A DNA stretch of 64,000 bases from Plenodomus lindquistii (Eukaryota > Ascomycota > Dothideomycetes > Pleosporales > Leptosphaeriaceae), in assembly GCA_025504975.1 (NCBI GenBank), contig JANUWI010000016.1, forward strand, positions 868,001 to 932,000, in the 5' to 3' direction. Of the stretch, positions 34,548 to 47,475 are shown one piece after another (position 1 is the first letter of the stretch; each line of letters begins with the position of its first letter). The notes beneath the pieces were generated by a model. The model was not told the origin of the DNA. It did no database searches and was given only the letters and a program-made list of their open reading frames with translations. The position numbers and the translations under genes are program-made.

Positions 34548-36033
34548 GGTTGTACTTCTACTTTTTTTCCCCTTCCCCCTTTATTCTGGGCGTACGGATG
34601 GGGATGTGGTGTTTGGCTTCCCGCTGGGCTTGGGATTTCTCCAAAGCTAGGTTTGGATTTGGGTTGTGGAAGGAATGTGTGACTGGAAATTCCACCCAAT
34701 CTTTTGGCTTATTCCGTAGTGGTGGTGGTAGTGGTGGTAGGTGGTTGGTAACTCAGCGCATGTTGTTGTGGTTGCTCGTCGAGTTTGTAGAGGTAAACAT
34801 GTCCTGCCGTATTTTCTTTAGGCTGACTATGCTGTGGTCATCTTACACTACTGTTTCTATCGATCCCTTATTACACTGCTATTTCTATCTTACACTACCA
34901 CTCCATACCAACACATCCCGCTTACAACCCTCCGAAACCTCGCTGCTACCAGCCTGACATAATACTACACAACACTACACCCAAAGATCCAGACTCCAAC
35001 GCTCACGTGCAACACAACCACTCATCCAAGCCCACCCCATACCGTACCTAGCCCAAATCCACCTTCCATCCAGACACTCACCAACTCTACGCGTCGTCAG
35101 AAAACCACACTAGTAATCCCGCACACGGTACACCTAAGCATGCATAAACATGACAACACCCACATGCCCGCCCGCGCACCGAAGTCCCGCCTCCCCCCCA
35201 CACACATAACATCCGTAACGTCGCTCCAAGCCACGCAGAGTAAGCATGCATACATCCACATACGCACCCACGTCCAATCAATGGCGCAGAGACCCACTCT
35301 CAGTCATGATGAGTAAAATTCCAAGCTAAGAAAGTGTTGCATGGGCTGGACGCCTCGATTACGGTACGTGTGCGTGAGGCAAGTTCTGGAAGGTCCCCAA
35401 TGGCATCGTTTCGGTATGCGGTCAGCCGGAGGGGCTGGGCGTACCGAGCCGAAGCGAAGCGCGATACGGGGAGGGGAGGAGATCTTGGGGTGATTTGCAG
35501 ATGCCAAGGATGCAGGAAAGGGGGGGTTTGCGAGGTGGATTTTTCCGATTCTTTCTTCCACGGCGGTGTACGAGGAGCTGAGAAATACAACTCAACTTGC
35601 GGTGAATAAGGTCGGTAACTTGTTTGTTTCTGGCGGATTATGGATAAAGGTTGTGCTCTCGGTGGTACAATTCACGCATTGTGCTTTCATTACAAAGGAT
35701 ATCAGCGTGCTGGCTTGATTGCGTGATTTGCGCTTTGTCTGACGGCTGGCTATGTGTATGATGTGAGGTTTTTTTTTGCTGATTCACGTTGCGCATCATG
35801 TGTCCGGAGAGTTGTTGACAGATGACTCGGTTTACTTGATGGTGAGACGCAAGCTGTGCATTTGATGTGATTAAGTGGGAAGTTTGAACATGGTGAATCG
35901 TCGTGATATACTTGTTTTGCCTACAAGCGTTGCGTCTAGGCGATCATGATTCATGTAATCTCTATAGAATCTTCTAAAGAATCGTATGTCTAGCGATAAA
36001 TATTTTCCAGATGTCATGTGAAAGAAACGAAAA
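34548..36033. promoter_or_regulatory. PKS1 upstream region
   Basis: About 1.5 kb between the PKS1 start and the 3' end of the bANK gene. It carries C- and T-rich tracts close to PKS1 and alternating CA/TG-rich stretches at 35.1-35.3 kb. Short frames (for example 35087-35281 and 35300-35590 minus, 35334-35609 plus) show no motif. A PKS1 promoter must lie here; no binding site was identified with confidence. Confidence 0.5.
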
Positions 36034-37138
36034 TTACTTCCTCCTCGCCTTGCTGCCCACGTCTGCGCCAACCTTCAGCAGCGACTGGACGCCAGGAGCA
36101 AAACCCAGATCAATGGCCATATGAAGCGGAGTCATGCCACTTGCATCATAAGCGTTGATGGTTTCTGAGTCTCTAGGACATTCTGCGAGTATGGCTTGGA
36201 GCAGGTCGGCACGGCGGTGAAGTATCGCAAGATGCAGTACGGTGCGTAGTTCGTTATCAGCTTCGGTCACGCTCGCACCGTGACTCAATAACGTAGTGAC
36301 GACATCGTCGTGACCGCCTATCACTGCAAGCATTAATGGCGTGCGGCCGTCGCTATCTTTCTCGTTGCAGTCCGTTGCGTGTTGTACCAGTAATTGAGTG
36401 ATGCGGTTGTTGCCGTTGCGGGCGGCAATATGCAGTGGGCCATGCCAACTCTCGGATGTGCTATCGTTTGCATTGATGTCGGTGTTATTGACGACTAGGG
36501 GCAGCGATACGGATGAGGATGGCGAGCGGGGCCACAACCCAACCATGCTATTACTTGCTGAGCTGCGAGACCGTGTGCTCGGGTTAGTCCGGGGGGTTGA
36601 TGGTAGAGGTATGTGCCTGTGTCCCAGAACAGCACATGAGCTGGCCATGGCAATGTCGTGTCCTTTGACGGCCATGTTTGACAGCTGGTCGGTTTCGTCC
36701 GTACCCACAGCAGTGGGAAACTCGAAGCTTGAGAAGTTCAAGTCGTGCAGAAGGTGCTCGTCACCAAACAAGTCGCAGTCTAGGTCGCCGTCGATTTGAT
36801 TGCTGGAGGCTTCTGCCGAGGCATAAGGGAGGGCTTCGAACGGTGCCCATAATAGATGTCCTTCATCTAACGAGGGTTGTGGTGTTGTTGCAGTCTCTAG
36901 CACTTGAAGAGTTTGGCTCACAGCATCATTCAGCTGGTGTATGTTTCCATTGGAGGTTTTTTTCTTGCTGTGTCTTTCTGAGAAAACAGTAGACTGAAGT
37001 TAGCCTAAGCACTCTCTTATCGTCATGAGCATTGCGTCTCAGTCTCACGTTGAGGCACCTACCACGAAACCGACGCTGAGCCATTCGATTCTGCAGTCGT
37101 CGCCGCTCAAGAGTATCTTCTTTCTCCGTATCTGGCAT
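36034..37138 (-). CDS. bANK transcription factor (bZIP-type basic region plus ankyrin repeats; ToxE-like architecture)
   Basis: Two exons, 37063-37138 and 36034-36977, giving 339 codons. The basic DNA-binding region spans the splice junction: ERRRLQNRMAQRRFRERHSK, with the N-x-x-A-x-x-R core of bZIP proteins. No heptad leucine zipper follows, only HQLNDAVSQTLQVLE. The middle is a Ser/Thr-rich linker. The C-terminal third holds four ankyrin units: GPLHIAARNGNNRITQLLVQ, GRTPLMLAVIGGHDDVVTTL, LRTVLHLAILHRRADLLQAI and GMTPLHMAIDLGFAPGVQSL. This layout defines the small bANK class, known from ToxE, which activates HC-toxin genes in Cochliobolus carbonum, and from the apicidin regulator of Fusarium. 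Placed between PKS1 and the hydrolase, it is the probable activator of this cluster; target genes and binding site are inference. Confidence 0.9.
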
Positions 37139-37820
37139 TGCTTACGAGACTTGTAGATGTGAGTTGTGGCTGTCGAGCCTAAGATAAGGCCGTCAGGCGT
37201 GCTTGTCTTAACTCCCATTGCGGCATCGATTGTGGATGTTGGTACGCCTGATGTCAAAGGTCGCATTGGAATGCATTGAGAATGTGTATGTGGCTGACGT
37301 GAGTGACCGGGATGGACGAAAGGAGCAAGAAGGTGCTGATGTGAGAAGCGGGCTAACGTACGCAGCTTCGTCATGTTATCAGGACATGTTATTGGACCTT
37401 TCTCACCCCCGCGGAACGGTTGGCTTTGACGTATACAGGAAGCCATGCGCTGAAAACCTCGTCATCCGAGAATGGCCTACAACGCATGTGGGATCTCGCC
37501 CGTGCCTGATTAACCGGCTCGGTTGTTGGCATAACTAGTGTAGCTGTAGGAGACGATCTGGAGGGATTGGCAATAATTCTCAACCGCGTGCAGAAACTGA
37601 TGTGGCATTTGGGGCACTGTAGTTCGGTACTTCCATTCTTATCAGAAGCAGGGCTTCCCTGTCACCACGAGAGGACGTTCACATCTGAGGGTCTTCTAGG
37701 TCTAAGTCCCCCACTCGGAGTCGTCGCCGCTTTCCCAAACGAGACTAGAAAGGAGCTTGGGCCAAGCGAGATTACCTCAACCGCAGGTTTTCAACTCCAT
37801 TACAGCCGTGCTACCAATGG
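37139..37820. promoter_or_regulatory. Upstream region of the bANK regulator
   Basis: 682 bases between the bANK start codon and the stop of the hydrolase, both minus strand, so it carries the hydrolase 3' end and the regulator's promoter. No motif is assigned. The minus-strand frame 37045-37446 runs through it without a family match and is not called. Confidence 0.45.
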
Positions 37821-39063
37821 TCACTCGATGTGCGCCCCCTGCACAGCTTCCCGGATAAACTCATCCATTGTTTCAAGCAAGGGAACGAATCCTTCTCCAG
37901 AGACAACATTCAGGTGTGACTTGCCCTTGGCCCAGTACAGCCTCTTGGGCGCACCTATCTTCTCGAAAGCTGCGAGCTGCTCCTCCGGCGGAGAGATGTC
38001 ATCCGACTCAGGTATGACAAGCAGCGTTGGTGCCGTTACCATGTCGAGATACTGCATTGGCCGGAACATGGCCAATTTATGGTACTGTTGTTCGTTGTGT
38101 GTAAGCGCAATCACCTCATGCCAGGGGAAAAGGCGAGATTTACAGTCTGCAACGCAATTCGATCGCGAAATCCGGTAGCGCCCTTGTCAATAGCGGCACG
38201 CATGAGTTGGTAGGCTTCTACGCCACCTGGTCCACCGGCGCCGCCCATGCCAATGGCATTGTCGCCCTCTGGCGTGAAAGGCTGGATCGACGTCGCTTCG
38301 TTACCTCGCCATTGAGATACGCGATCGCGAATCAGTTGCGCAAAGGCCCGGTCCACCTTAGCTGGTCCCACCTTTACATAGCTGAACAGTGGACACACCA
38401 TGACCACAGCTTTAGCTCGCCGGTCAACGGCTGCGCATGTGGCGCTGACGGCGCCGCCGAACGACATGCCCCAGAGCACAATTTTGCGTGAGTCAACCGT
38501 TCGCAGGCGGGAGACATATGTAAAGACATCTGCAGCGGACCCTGAGTCAGTATTACAATACACGTAGCATGTTCTCACGGAGTGGGTCATATTACCAGAG
38601 AGATCTTCCGCCATTTGCAATGGGTCCACCAGATTGCGTGGCTGGCCTTGACTACCGCCAACACTACGTGCATCGTAAAGTAGCACATTGTAGCCTCGCG
38701 CATGAAGCCCCTCCGCGACTTCGGGAAGCGTCATTTCTTTGACGCAGTTGAACTGCCAAGCAGGTTATGGTAAGCGTTGCGCTGTGTTGACATCTCAAGT
38801 CCATCCCAGAGCTCCAAGCCATCCCACGTGCCCAGGATGACACCGTTTCTGGTCCTTCCAGGGCAACATACTTGCACGCGAGTTCTGAAAGATGAAGAGT
38901 CTGCCACGCCAAACAAGTGGAACAGAAGACTAAGAGAGTGCAGACGTACACCATGGGACATGATAATGGCTGGCGCTGGCGCCAGCCCATCCACCTCATA
39001 TAGCCATGCTGAAAGGGAGGTCCCATCTATCGTTTTGCATTCGACAGATCGGTGGCGTGGCAT
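37821..39063 (-). CDS. Alpha/beta hydrolase of the polyketide-transferase type
   Basis: Four exons: 38950-39063, 38596-38752, 38144-38529 and 37821-38084, giving 306 codons. The start ATG at 39063 (MPRHRSVECKTIDG) is used; an upstream in-frame GTG is not. The first strand-turn is IIMSHGFNCVKEM, rebuilt across a 197-base intron. The nucleophile elbow is WGMSFGGAVSA (Ser), the acid is in VIPESDDISPP and the catalytic histidine in GKSHLNVVSGEG. This subfamily includes the enzyme that transfers a polyketide in fumagillin synthesis and the Akt2/Actt2-type hydrolases of Alternaria decatrienoate pathways. Both synthases lack a release domain, so this protein may free or transfer a chain (inference). 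It shares a 523-base divergent promoter with PKS2. Confidence 0.88.
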
Positions 39064-39586
39064 ATTTACCGTCACCAGAGATTGAGACGAGGAAAGCTTC
39101 GGAAATGAGGATTTTGTCTGGTAACGGAAAGTTCAACTGTCAACTTCTGTAAGTAGTGATCTGCTTTCGGCTGGATGCGAAGACAGAGGACACCAGACAG
39201 AGATGTTTGCTCGTTCTTTCAGTGGTTTGCACAAAACACGGCCATCATGCGACACGGATGATATGACATGCTTGCTGACACGGACTAGCGATACCTGCAC
39301 GATGACTTGTAAGCATTTGAAACTGCTTTGATTGTGATGCAGAGATGAAGCATAATCATGTAACATTGATCGTAGCCAGGGATAACATAAGCTTCGAGAT
39401 AAGGAATCCAATACTATAGGAGCGTATGAGTAAGTGATTAGGTTGTTGAACCGACTGGTAATCTACAGGTTGAAGAGGTGACAAGATACACAACAACAAG
39501 CGACAATATCAGTTGGATTCGCAAAAGTCCTCTGCGTTCAATTCCACTCCAGTCTATTCCTCCGATTTTCCTCATTCTACATCCCC
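39064..39586. promoter_or_regulatory. Bidirectional promoter between the hydrolase and PKS2
   Basis: A 523-base gap between divergent start codons, so both promoters lie here and the pair is probably co-regulated. The PKS2 side ends in a CT-rich leader just before the ATG. No regulator site was identified with confidence. Confidence 0.6.
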
Positions 39587-42500
39587 ATGTCCAAGACGCA
39601 CTTTCAACAGGAGCCTGTGGCCATTATAGGCTTCGCCTGTCGGCTACCAGGCGGCAATCACACGCCACAGAAGCTATGGAATTTTCTTGAGGAAGGAGGC
39701 CTAGCGTCCAACAGGGTGCCAAAGTCGCGATTTAATGTTCAAGGGCACTACGATGGCTCACTCAAGCCAGGAACTATGCGTCCCAAGGGTGGCATGTTCC
39801 TGAGTGATGAAATTGATCTGGCACACTTCGACGCCGAGTTTTTCGGGTTCTCGGGCGCAGATGCCATCGCCACGGATCCTAATCAGCGTCAGATGCTCGA
39901 GATTGTGTATGAAGGGTTGGAAAATGCTGGTATCACGCTCGAGGATGTGGACGGGGCGCCTGTGGCTTGTTATGTTGGCTCGTATGCGACAGGTAAGCAA
40001 GTCCCAAAGCTATCTATTCCGAGGATGAAGACGGTCGATACGGCTTGCAGTGCTAATATCCTCTTACCAGATTATCTCGACATGCAGAATCGTGATGCCG
40101 AAGACCGCCCCGCCAACTGCTTGATCGGTACAGGCCGTGCCGTACTTGCCAACCGTATCAGCTACTTTCTCAACATCAAAGGGCCAAGTATTACGTTGGA
40201 CACGGCGTGTTCTGGCAGTATTGTAGGACTGGATCTGGCGTGCAAGGCCCTGCAGCTCGGCGAGATAAACATGGGGGTAGTCGCCGCCAGTAACCTGTAC
40301 ATCAATCCAGACCATGTCATGGACATTGGAAGTGTAGGCGGCGCCCACTCGCCAACGGCATTATGCCATACCTTCGACGCCGATGCCGATGGCTATGTCA
40401 AAGCCGAAGCCGTCAGCTGCATCATTGTTAAGAGATTATCGGATGCCATTCGCGACAGAGATCCTATACGCGCCTTGGTCAGGGGCACATCGTCCAACAG
40501 CAACGGACGCACTGTGGGTGTTGGTGGCATTGCTGCCCCTAACTCGGTGGCTCAGGCGGCTGCCATTCGCGCAGCCTATGCCAATGCAGGCATCACTGAT
40601 TTGAACCAAACATCCTACCTCGAGTGCCACGGCACAGGCACGCCAGCTGGGGATCCGACAGAGCTCAACGGGGCAGGGTCTGTCTTTGCGCCCAGTCGTG
40701 ATGCAGAACGACCACTCATCATAGGCTCGGTGAGTAAATGTAGTGTTCGAATTGAGGTTGTCACTGATTGACTTTCGTGTAGATCAAGAGTAACATTGGA
40801 CACTCCGAGCCAGCAGCCGGCATCTCGGGCTTGATCAAGATTGCACTTGCTATGGAACGTGGCATCATTCCCGGCAATCCCACCTTCTTGAGGCCAAATC
40901 CCAAAAGTACGTAGAGAATTCCAAGTACAAAAGGAAAGACATGGCTGACAATATGGTTGATTGCAGTCGACTTTGCCGCCAATAAGGTCAAGGCATCACG
41001 CACAGCCTTGCCATGGCCCACGGCAGGCTATGCAGTGCGAAGAGCCTCGATCAACTCATTTGGATATGGGGGATCCAACGCGCACGCGGTCATTGATCAG
41101 CCCAGCGCAGAAGCGCACGGCCATTACACCAGTTCGTTTGGGCAGCATGACGACTTCGACGAGGAACCACAACGTCTCCACACGCTCGTGGTCTCGGCCA
41201 ACGACGCGCCAACACTAAAGGCCAATATCAGCGCGCTATGTAATCATGTAGTCAAGCCAGAGGTGGCTATCAAGTTGCCAGACCTAGCGTACACGCTGTC
41301 ACAGCGCCGCAGCCAGCTGTGGCATCGAGCGTTTGTGACGACAGACTCGCTCGACGACCTCGACGAGGCTGACTTTGCCGTGGCCAAGCGGTCGACGCAG
41401 GCGCCCAAGGTAGCGTTCGTTTTCACCGGCCAGGGTGCACAGTGGCCGCAGATGGGCAAGGAGCTGCTGGCGCTCTTCCCCACGCAGACGCTGCCAGTAC
41501 TGGAGGAGCTCGACGCAGTGCTGCAGAGTCAGCCAGACCCTCCTCAATGGTCGCTGCTGGCCGAGCTCAGCGAACCACGCTCGCCAGAGCACCTACGTCA
41601 GCCCGAATTTTCGCAACCACTAGTGACGGCGCTGCAGCTGTGCCTGGTGGCCGTGTTGGCATCGTGGGGGATTGCACCGAGCGCTGTGGTCGGCCACTCG
41701 TCGGGTGAGATTGCCGCCGCCTATGCCGCTGGCCTGCTGGATCGCGCCAGCGCCATCAAGGCGGCCTTCTATCGTGGCCGTGCCGCTGTCAACTGCAAGG
41801 CGCAGGGCCTGACCCAGGATCATGTCGGCATGCTGGCGGTTGGTCTCGGCGCTGACGCCGTCGCCCCTTTCCTCGATCAGTTTGCCAGCGCCGGCGATGC
41901 GTGGATCGCTTGCTACAACAGCCCTAGCAGCGTTACCGTGTCGGGCAACAAGACAACGCTTGAAGCGCTGGCCACGGTCATCAAGGCAGCTGGTCACTTT
42001 GCACGCCTGTTGCAGGTGGATCTAGCCTACCACTCGCCGCTGATGGCAGCCATTGGCGACGAGTACGAACGGCTCCTCGATGCAGATGCAGGCTTCACCA
42101 GCCGTGGGCCTGGGGCTGCAGGAGAGTCACAAGTGCGCATGTTCTCCTCAGTGACCTCGGCCGGCTTGACATCGCGAGCGGATGCACAGTACTGGAAGAA
42201 CAACATGGTGTCCGCTGTGCGCTTCTCCGGGGCGCTCGAAGCCCTCGTTGCTGCTGAAGCTCCCGCCGTGCTGATTGAGCTTGGCCCGTCAGGCGCCCTG
42301 GCAGGGCCCATCTCGCAGCTGCTGCAGGCCCAGCCAGCAGTCAGCGGCAACGTCCGCTATGTCGCCGCCTGGGCGCGCGGGTCGAGCGCCCCCAAGTCGC
42401 TCATGGACGTTGCGGGCCGCCTGTTCCTAGCGGGAGCGCCCGTGGATTTGACGGTGGCGAATGCTTACGCTGACTCCAATGTACGCACCATTGTTGACCT

Positions 42501-45500
42501 GCCCAACTATTGCTGGAACCACGCCGCGCGATACTGGCACGAAAATGCAGCCAGCGCTGACTGGCGCACCAAGCGCTTCATCACCCATGATCTGCTGGGC
42601 AGCAAAATCCCCGGCACCTCATGGAAGGCCCCTACATGGCGCAAGAAACTGCGCCTAGCCGACGTGCCGTGGCTGCGCGACCACCGCATGGGACCTGACG
42701 TGCTGATTCCCGGCACGGCCTTCGCGGCCATGGCCCTGGAAGCCATGTTCCAGAAGCACTGCGCCACCCATCCAGATGAGACTGCGGATATCACGTCGCC
42801 CAACCAACTGGCTTACCGTTTCCGCGACATCAAATTCGACCGCGCCGTCGTGCTTGACGACAGCCGGCCAACAGACGTGGTCGTGACGCTCGCCAGCGTT
42901 CCTGGAAATGTCTCGTGGCACGAGTTCCGTGTGCGCACTACGACTCCCTCCCACGATGTAGTGTATGAGCACTGCTCAGGCCTTGTGCGCGTGCACGAAG
43001 AGCTGGGGGACGACTATGCCCTCCATGGCGAGCAGTTGGCCCCCTTGCGACACCCTCAGTCGCCGGCACCATGGTACAAGCTGCAGACCTCCATCGGCAC
43101 CCACTTTGGCCCATCATTCCAGAAGATCAAACAGTGGGAGTCCCTGAGTGGACAACATCACTGCCGAGCGCTTCTGTCGCTTGAGCCGCCTGCCTCTAAG
43201 TGGAACCCCCAGACATATTATCCAATTCACCCCGCCGTGCTCGATGCCTGCCTGCAGACGTCGACGCCTGCTATACTAGCTGGTGAGCGCAGCACGCTCA
43301 AGGATGTCATGATTCTCTCTCGCATCCAGGACATGGTTATCAACAAGGTGCCCGATAGTCTCCACGATGGCCTATCCCTGGCTGAGGCTAAATGGACTGG
43401 CCGTGGCCGCAAAGAGAAGTCGCAAAGCTGGGCCACCAACGTCGACATCCATGACTCCACCACCGGCGCTCTATTCTTGCGCGTGCGCGGACTGGAGCAT
43501 GTGCGTCTGGACGTCGAAGAGAAACCTGATCCTCACACCTTCTTGGCTGTGCAGTGGAAACCTGATATCTCGCTCATGTCCCAGGATCAGCTTCTATACA
43601 GCCTTGCTGCGCCCGATCAAACCACCCAGCTCGATGCTGTGCTAGATCTGATTGCCCACAAAACACCAAGACTTAGTGTGCTTGAGATCCATCTCGACGG
43701 TCGAGAAGACAACGGTGCGTTATGGCTGAACCCTGGGAATCCAGAATCCCAGTCTGCAAGATCAGCTGCTCAACACTACGACTTTGCATCGCCCAACGCT
43801 CAGGCACTGGTTGCTGTCGAGGCAGCGCATGCTAGCCCCAATGCCGCATTCCATCTTTTAGCGACTGATCAGCCTTCGTTGGGGCTACCAGATGATCAGA
43901 TGTACGATTTAGTCATTGCCAGGGCAACAAGTAAGACAGCAACTGTCGATTCTTTGGTAGTCAAGGTGAAGCAATTTGTCCGAAGGAGTGGCTGCATGCT
44001 GGTGGTATTTGATCAAGAGAGCCATCACAACGATGCCACCGCCGTTTCAAAGTGGCCGGCTCAGGTCGACGAAGAATTTGCCGACTCCAGTTCGTCCTCA
44101 GGTGGCAGTCCGGGCTCAGAATCTCCTAGTCTCGCGTCTACGCCAATCATTGTAGGGGCTGGATCTGATTCCATTTCCACCGGTTACACATCAGCTGTCA
44201 CATCTAGTCCCAGGAAAACTCTCGAGACCGCAGGGCACGGTATTGAAGGACTTGAAGAAGACGTCAAGGTCTTGAGTCTGCCAGGGCTTCTGAGCGCAGA
44301 TAATAGGGATCAGCGTGCGAATCTCTATTACAGCAGCACCCACGTCTCGCAGCCCCCATGTGGCCTGCGCCGCCTAGTTGTATTCCGCTTCGACAATGTT
44401 GCCCCTCCGCTGGGTCCTACTCTGCGTGCCGCGCTTACAGCATCTGGCTGGTCTGTCGACTTTGCTTCGGCCTCTGACAGCTCAGGCCACAACACGGGCC
44501 TTATCAAGGACGCCTCAGTCGTCCTTGTCGTCGATGAACTTGTGAAGCCTGTTCTCACCACGATCACATCAGCTAAATGGGATGCTTTGAAGCAACTCCT
44601 TCTGGGCTCGAGCAAGCCAGTCCTGTGGGTGACGAAGGGCGCTCAGACCACTCGCGTCAGTGAGCCAGACAATGCGTTGGTTCAAGGTCTTTTCCGTGTT
44701 ATCCGCCGCGAAGACCCAGCTTCACGTCTTGTGACGCTTGATGTCCAAAGCCCTGCCAGTCCAGCAGCGCACTGGGCGATACAGCAGGTTCTTTGTCAAC
44801 TTGCCGAGCACCTCGACTCGGATGACACACTCACTGAAACGGAGTACGCCGAGCGAGATGGCATCTTGTTGGTACCGCGTGTTATACCTGATAAGCGTCT
44901 AAATGACTTCAGAGTGGCTGAGCGAGGTACCGGCACTAGCACAGGCCATGAGCTGGTTCCCAAAGATCTACATGCCAACCCAGCACAAGTGAGGCTACAG
45001 GCTGACAAGATCGGCACTCTCCAGAGCTTGCAGTGGTGTGAGACCGCTATAGGAGAAGTTCCTATCGAACCTGGCAAGGTTGAGATCGAGGTCATGGCGG
45101 TTGGTGTAAATTTCAAGGTAAGAACTTCCCTTTTGATCAATTTTGATGAAGAGTGTCCTGAGACTGACTGATCATAGGATGTTGCAACCACCATGGGCAT
45201 AGTCCCTGAGAACGAACACATGATCGGCTGCGAATGTGCCGGCCATATCTCCCGTGTCGGTGCTGGCGTGACTGGATTCAAGATTGGAGATCGTGTCGTC
45301 GCTCAGACAAATGGCACGTACGTGAATCGTTTGCAGTGCGTTGCCGACCGCGTGCATCGCATCCCGTCTACTTTGAGTTTCCAGGATGCGGCGACGATCC
45401 CGCTTGTGTACCTGACGGCTATTTATGCCTTGTTCCATCTAGGCAAGCTGAGCGAGGGCCAGGTATGGGAAGAAATACTCTTATTATTGTAGCATCATGC

Positions 45501-47475
45501 TGACCTGGATTCTGTTAGACGGTCTTGATTCACTCGGCAGCTGGAGGTGTTGGTATCGCAGCCATCCAGCTTGCACAGTACGTGAAGGCAGACGTGAGTT
45601 TATATTCCCATTTGCACTTTGGGGGACTTCGTTGTAACGAGATGACCAGATATTCGTGACGGTAAGCTCCGAGGAGAAGCGCAAGTATCTTGCCGACACG
45701 TTCGGAATCCCCTCTAATCGCATGTTCTCCTCCCGCAACACTCGCTTCGCTGAGCAGATTCGACGAGAAACCGGCGGTCGCGGTATCGATGTAATTCTCA
45801 ATTCGTTAATTGGAGAACTGCTCGACGAGTCCTGGCGCCTCACGGCAGACGGCGGTGTTATGGTTGAGATTGGGAAGCGTGACATTGTTGACCGTAACAC
45901 CCTTTCCATGGAGCCATTCGACAGGAACTGCTCTTTCCGTGCCGTCGATCTGTCGTACACTAGGGAGATCAGCGATCAACTCATTGGAAAGTATGTAGAA
46001 AGCCAACAGCCTATCCAATTGATTTTGTATGGGACGCTAACAGACTGTTGTCAGATTAATGAGCGAGGTTTTCGCTCTCGTTGAAGCTGGACATATCGGA
46101 CCCATCCATCCCGTAACTGTGTATGGCTTCGACGAGGTCATTCCCGCTCTCATGTACATCCGCAGCGGTCAGCACATTGGGAAAATCGTTATTACAAACC
46201 GAGACAGCAGCGACGTGCAGGTGCCAACTAAGCCAGCGTTAAGCAAGTTCGAGCTCCGTCCCGATGTTGCCTATCTGATCGTAGGAGGTCTCAAGGGACT
46301 CTGTGGTAGCCTTGCCATCCACATGGCGCGTCATGGTGCACGGCACATTCTGGTCATGAGTAGGAGTGGACTCCAAGATGCAGCGTCAGCGTCAGCCGTT
46401 GATAACTGCGCATCTTACGGCTGTCGCGTGACTGACGTCAAGGGTGATGTTGGTGACAAGGACTTTGTGCACCGGGTGTTCCATCAGAACGGAAGGATTG
46501 CGGGTGTTATACAGGGAGCTATGGTTCTTCGAGTAAGTAGATAAGCCCTATCTTTTGAGTGGCGCCTGTTAACCCACATGACAGGACAGACCATTCGAGA
46601 TGATGACCTACAACGACTACCATACAGCCATCCATGCCAAGGTGGTAGGTACTTGGAATCTCCACAATGCGGCCCAACAAGAACAGAAGCAACCTCTGGA
46701 CTTCTTTACCATGCTGTCGAGTATCTCCGGCGTCGTAGGTAACAAAGGCCAAGCCAACTATGCCGCCGGCAATGCCTTCTTAGACACATTTTCTTACTTC
46801 CGCCAATCCCAAGGCCTGCGTGCCAACACCATCGACCTCGGACTCATCGAGGACGTAGGCTACGTAGCAGAGGTGGGAGGCGCAGCACTCGAAGCGCGCT
46901 TCGACCGTCGCGAATGGACACCCATTGACGAAGGCGTACTGCGAAACATCCTCGGCTACTCCATCATGCAGCAAGAAGACCCACGGCACCCCATCAGCAC
47001 AGCAAGTGCCGCTCAGCTCGTGACTGGAATCTCATACCCCCTGCCTGCCGACACTTCGGACCTCGTAAACGAGCGCCGGTTCGGTTACCTCTTTGGCGCG
47101 CACAATGCCGAAAATCTCGACATGCAAACCCAAGGCGATGGCACCGATCAAGCCATTCGTGCATTCCACTTGATGCACACTGCGGGAACCGACGATGCTA
47201 GTCTAGTCCGAGCAGCTGTTGAACTTCTACAGAAGCAAGTCGCCAAGCTGTTGAGGCTGGAAAGTGATCTCGAGCCGGGGAAACCGCTAATGGCGTATGG
47301 ATTGGATTCGCTCTCGGCTGTTGAGCTGAGGGGGTGGGTGAGGCAGAAGATGAGCGCTGAGTTGAGTACGCTTGATATCACGAATGCGAGCTCGCTTGTT
47401 GGTCTGTGTGAGAAGCTTGTTAGTAAGTTGCCAAAGACGGAGAAGGTTAAGGATGGAGAGGCATTAGTGGGGTGA
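39587..47475 (+). CDS. Highly reducing polyketide synthase 2 (KS-AT-DH-ER-KR-ACP)
   Basis: Nine exons: 39587-39992, 40071-40729, 40783-40906, 40967-45117, 45178-45462, 45519-45593, 45650-45990, 46055-46532 and 46585-47475, giving 2469 codons. KS: DTACSGS with Cys182, ECHGTGT, SNIGHSE. AT: GHSSGE, Ser641. DH: DHRMGPDVLIPG with His969 and LDACLQ with Asp1156. No methyltransferase motif is present; instead a Ser/Gly-rich linker lies near residues 1430-1480. ER is canonical: VLIHSAAGGVGIAAIQLAQ from about residue 1878. KR carries VGGLKGLCGSLA and ANYAAGN. ACP: YGLDSLSA, Ser2415. No release domain. It should make a reduced, unmethylated chain with saturated positions. Intron 1 keeps the frame open (see findings). 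Confidence 0.95.

Noticed and set aside
38753..38949. Extra coding exon inside the long first intron of the hydrolase
   Set aside because: Direct splicing rebuilds the conserved SHGFNCVKEM block exactly; nothing in the intron aligns with the family.
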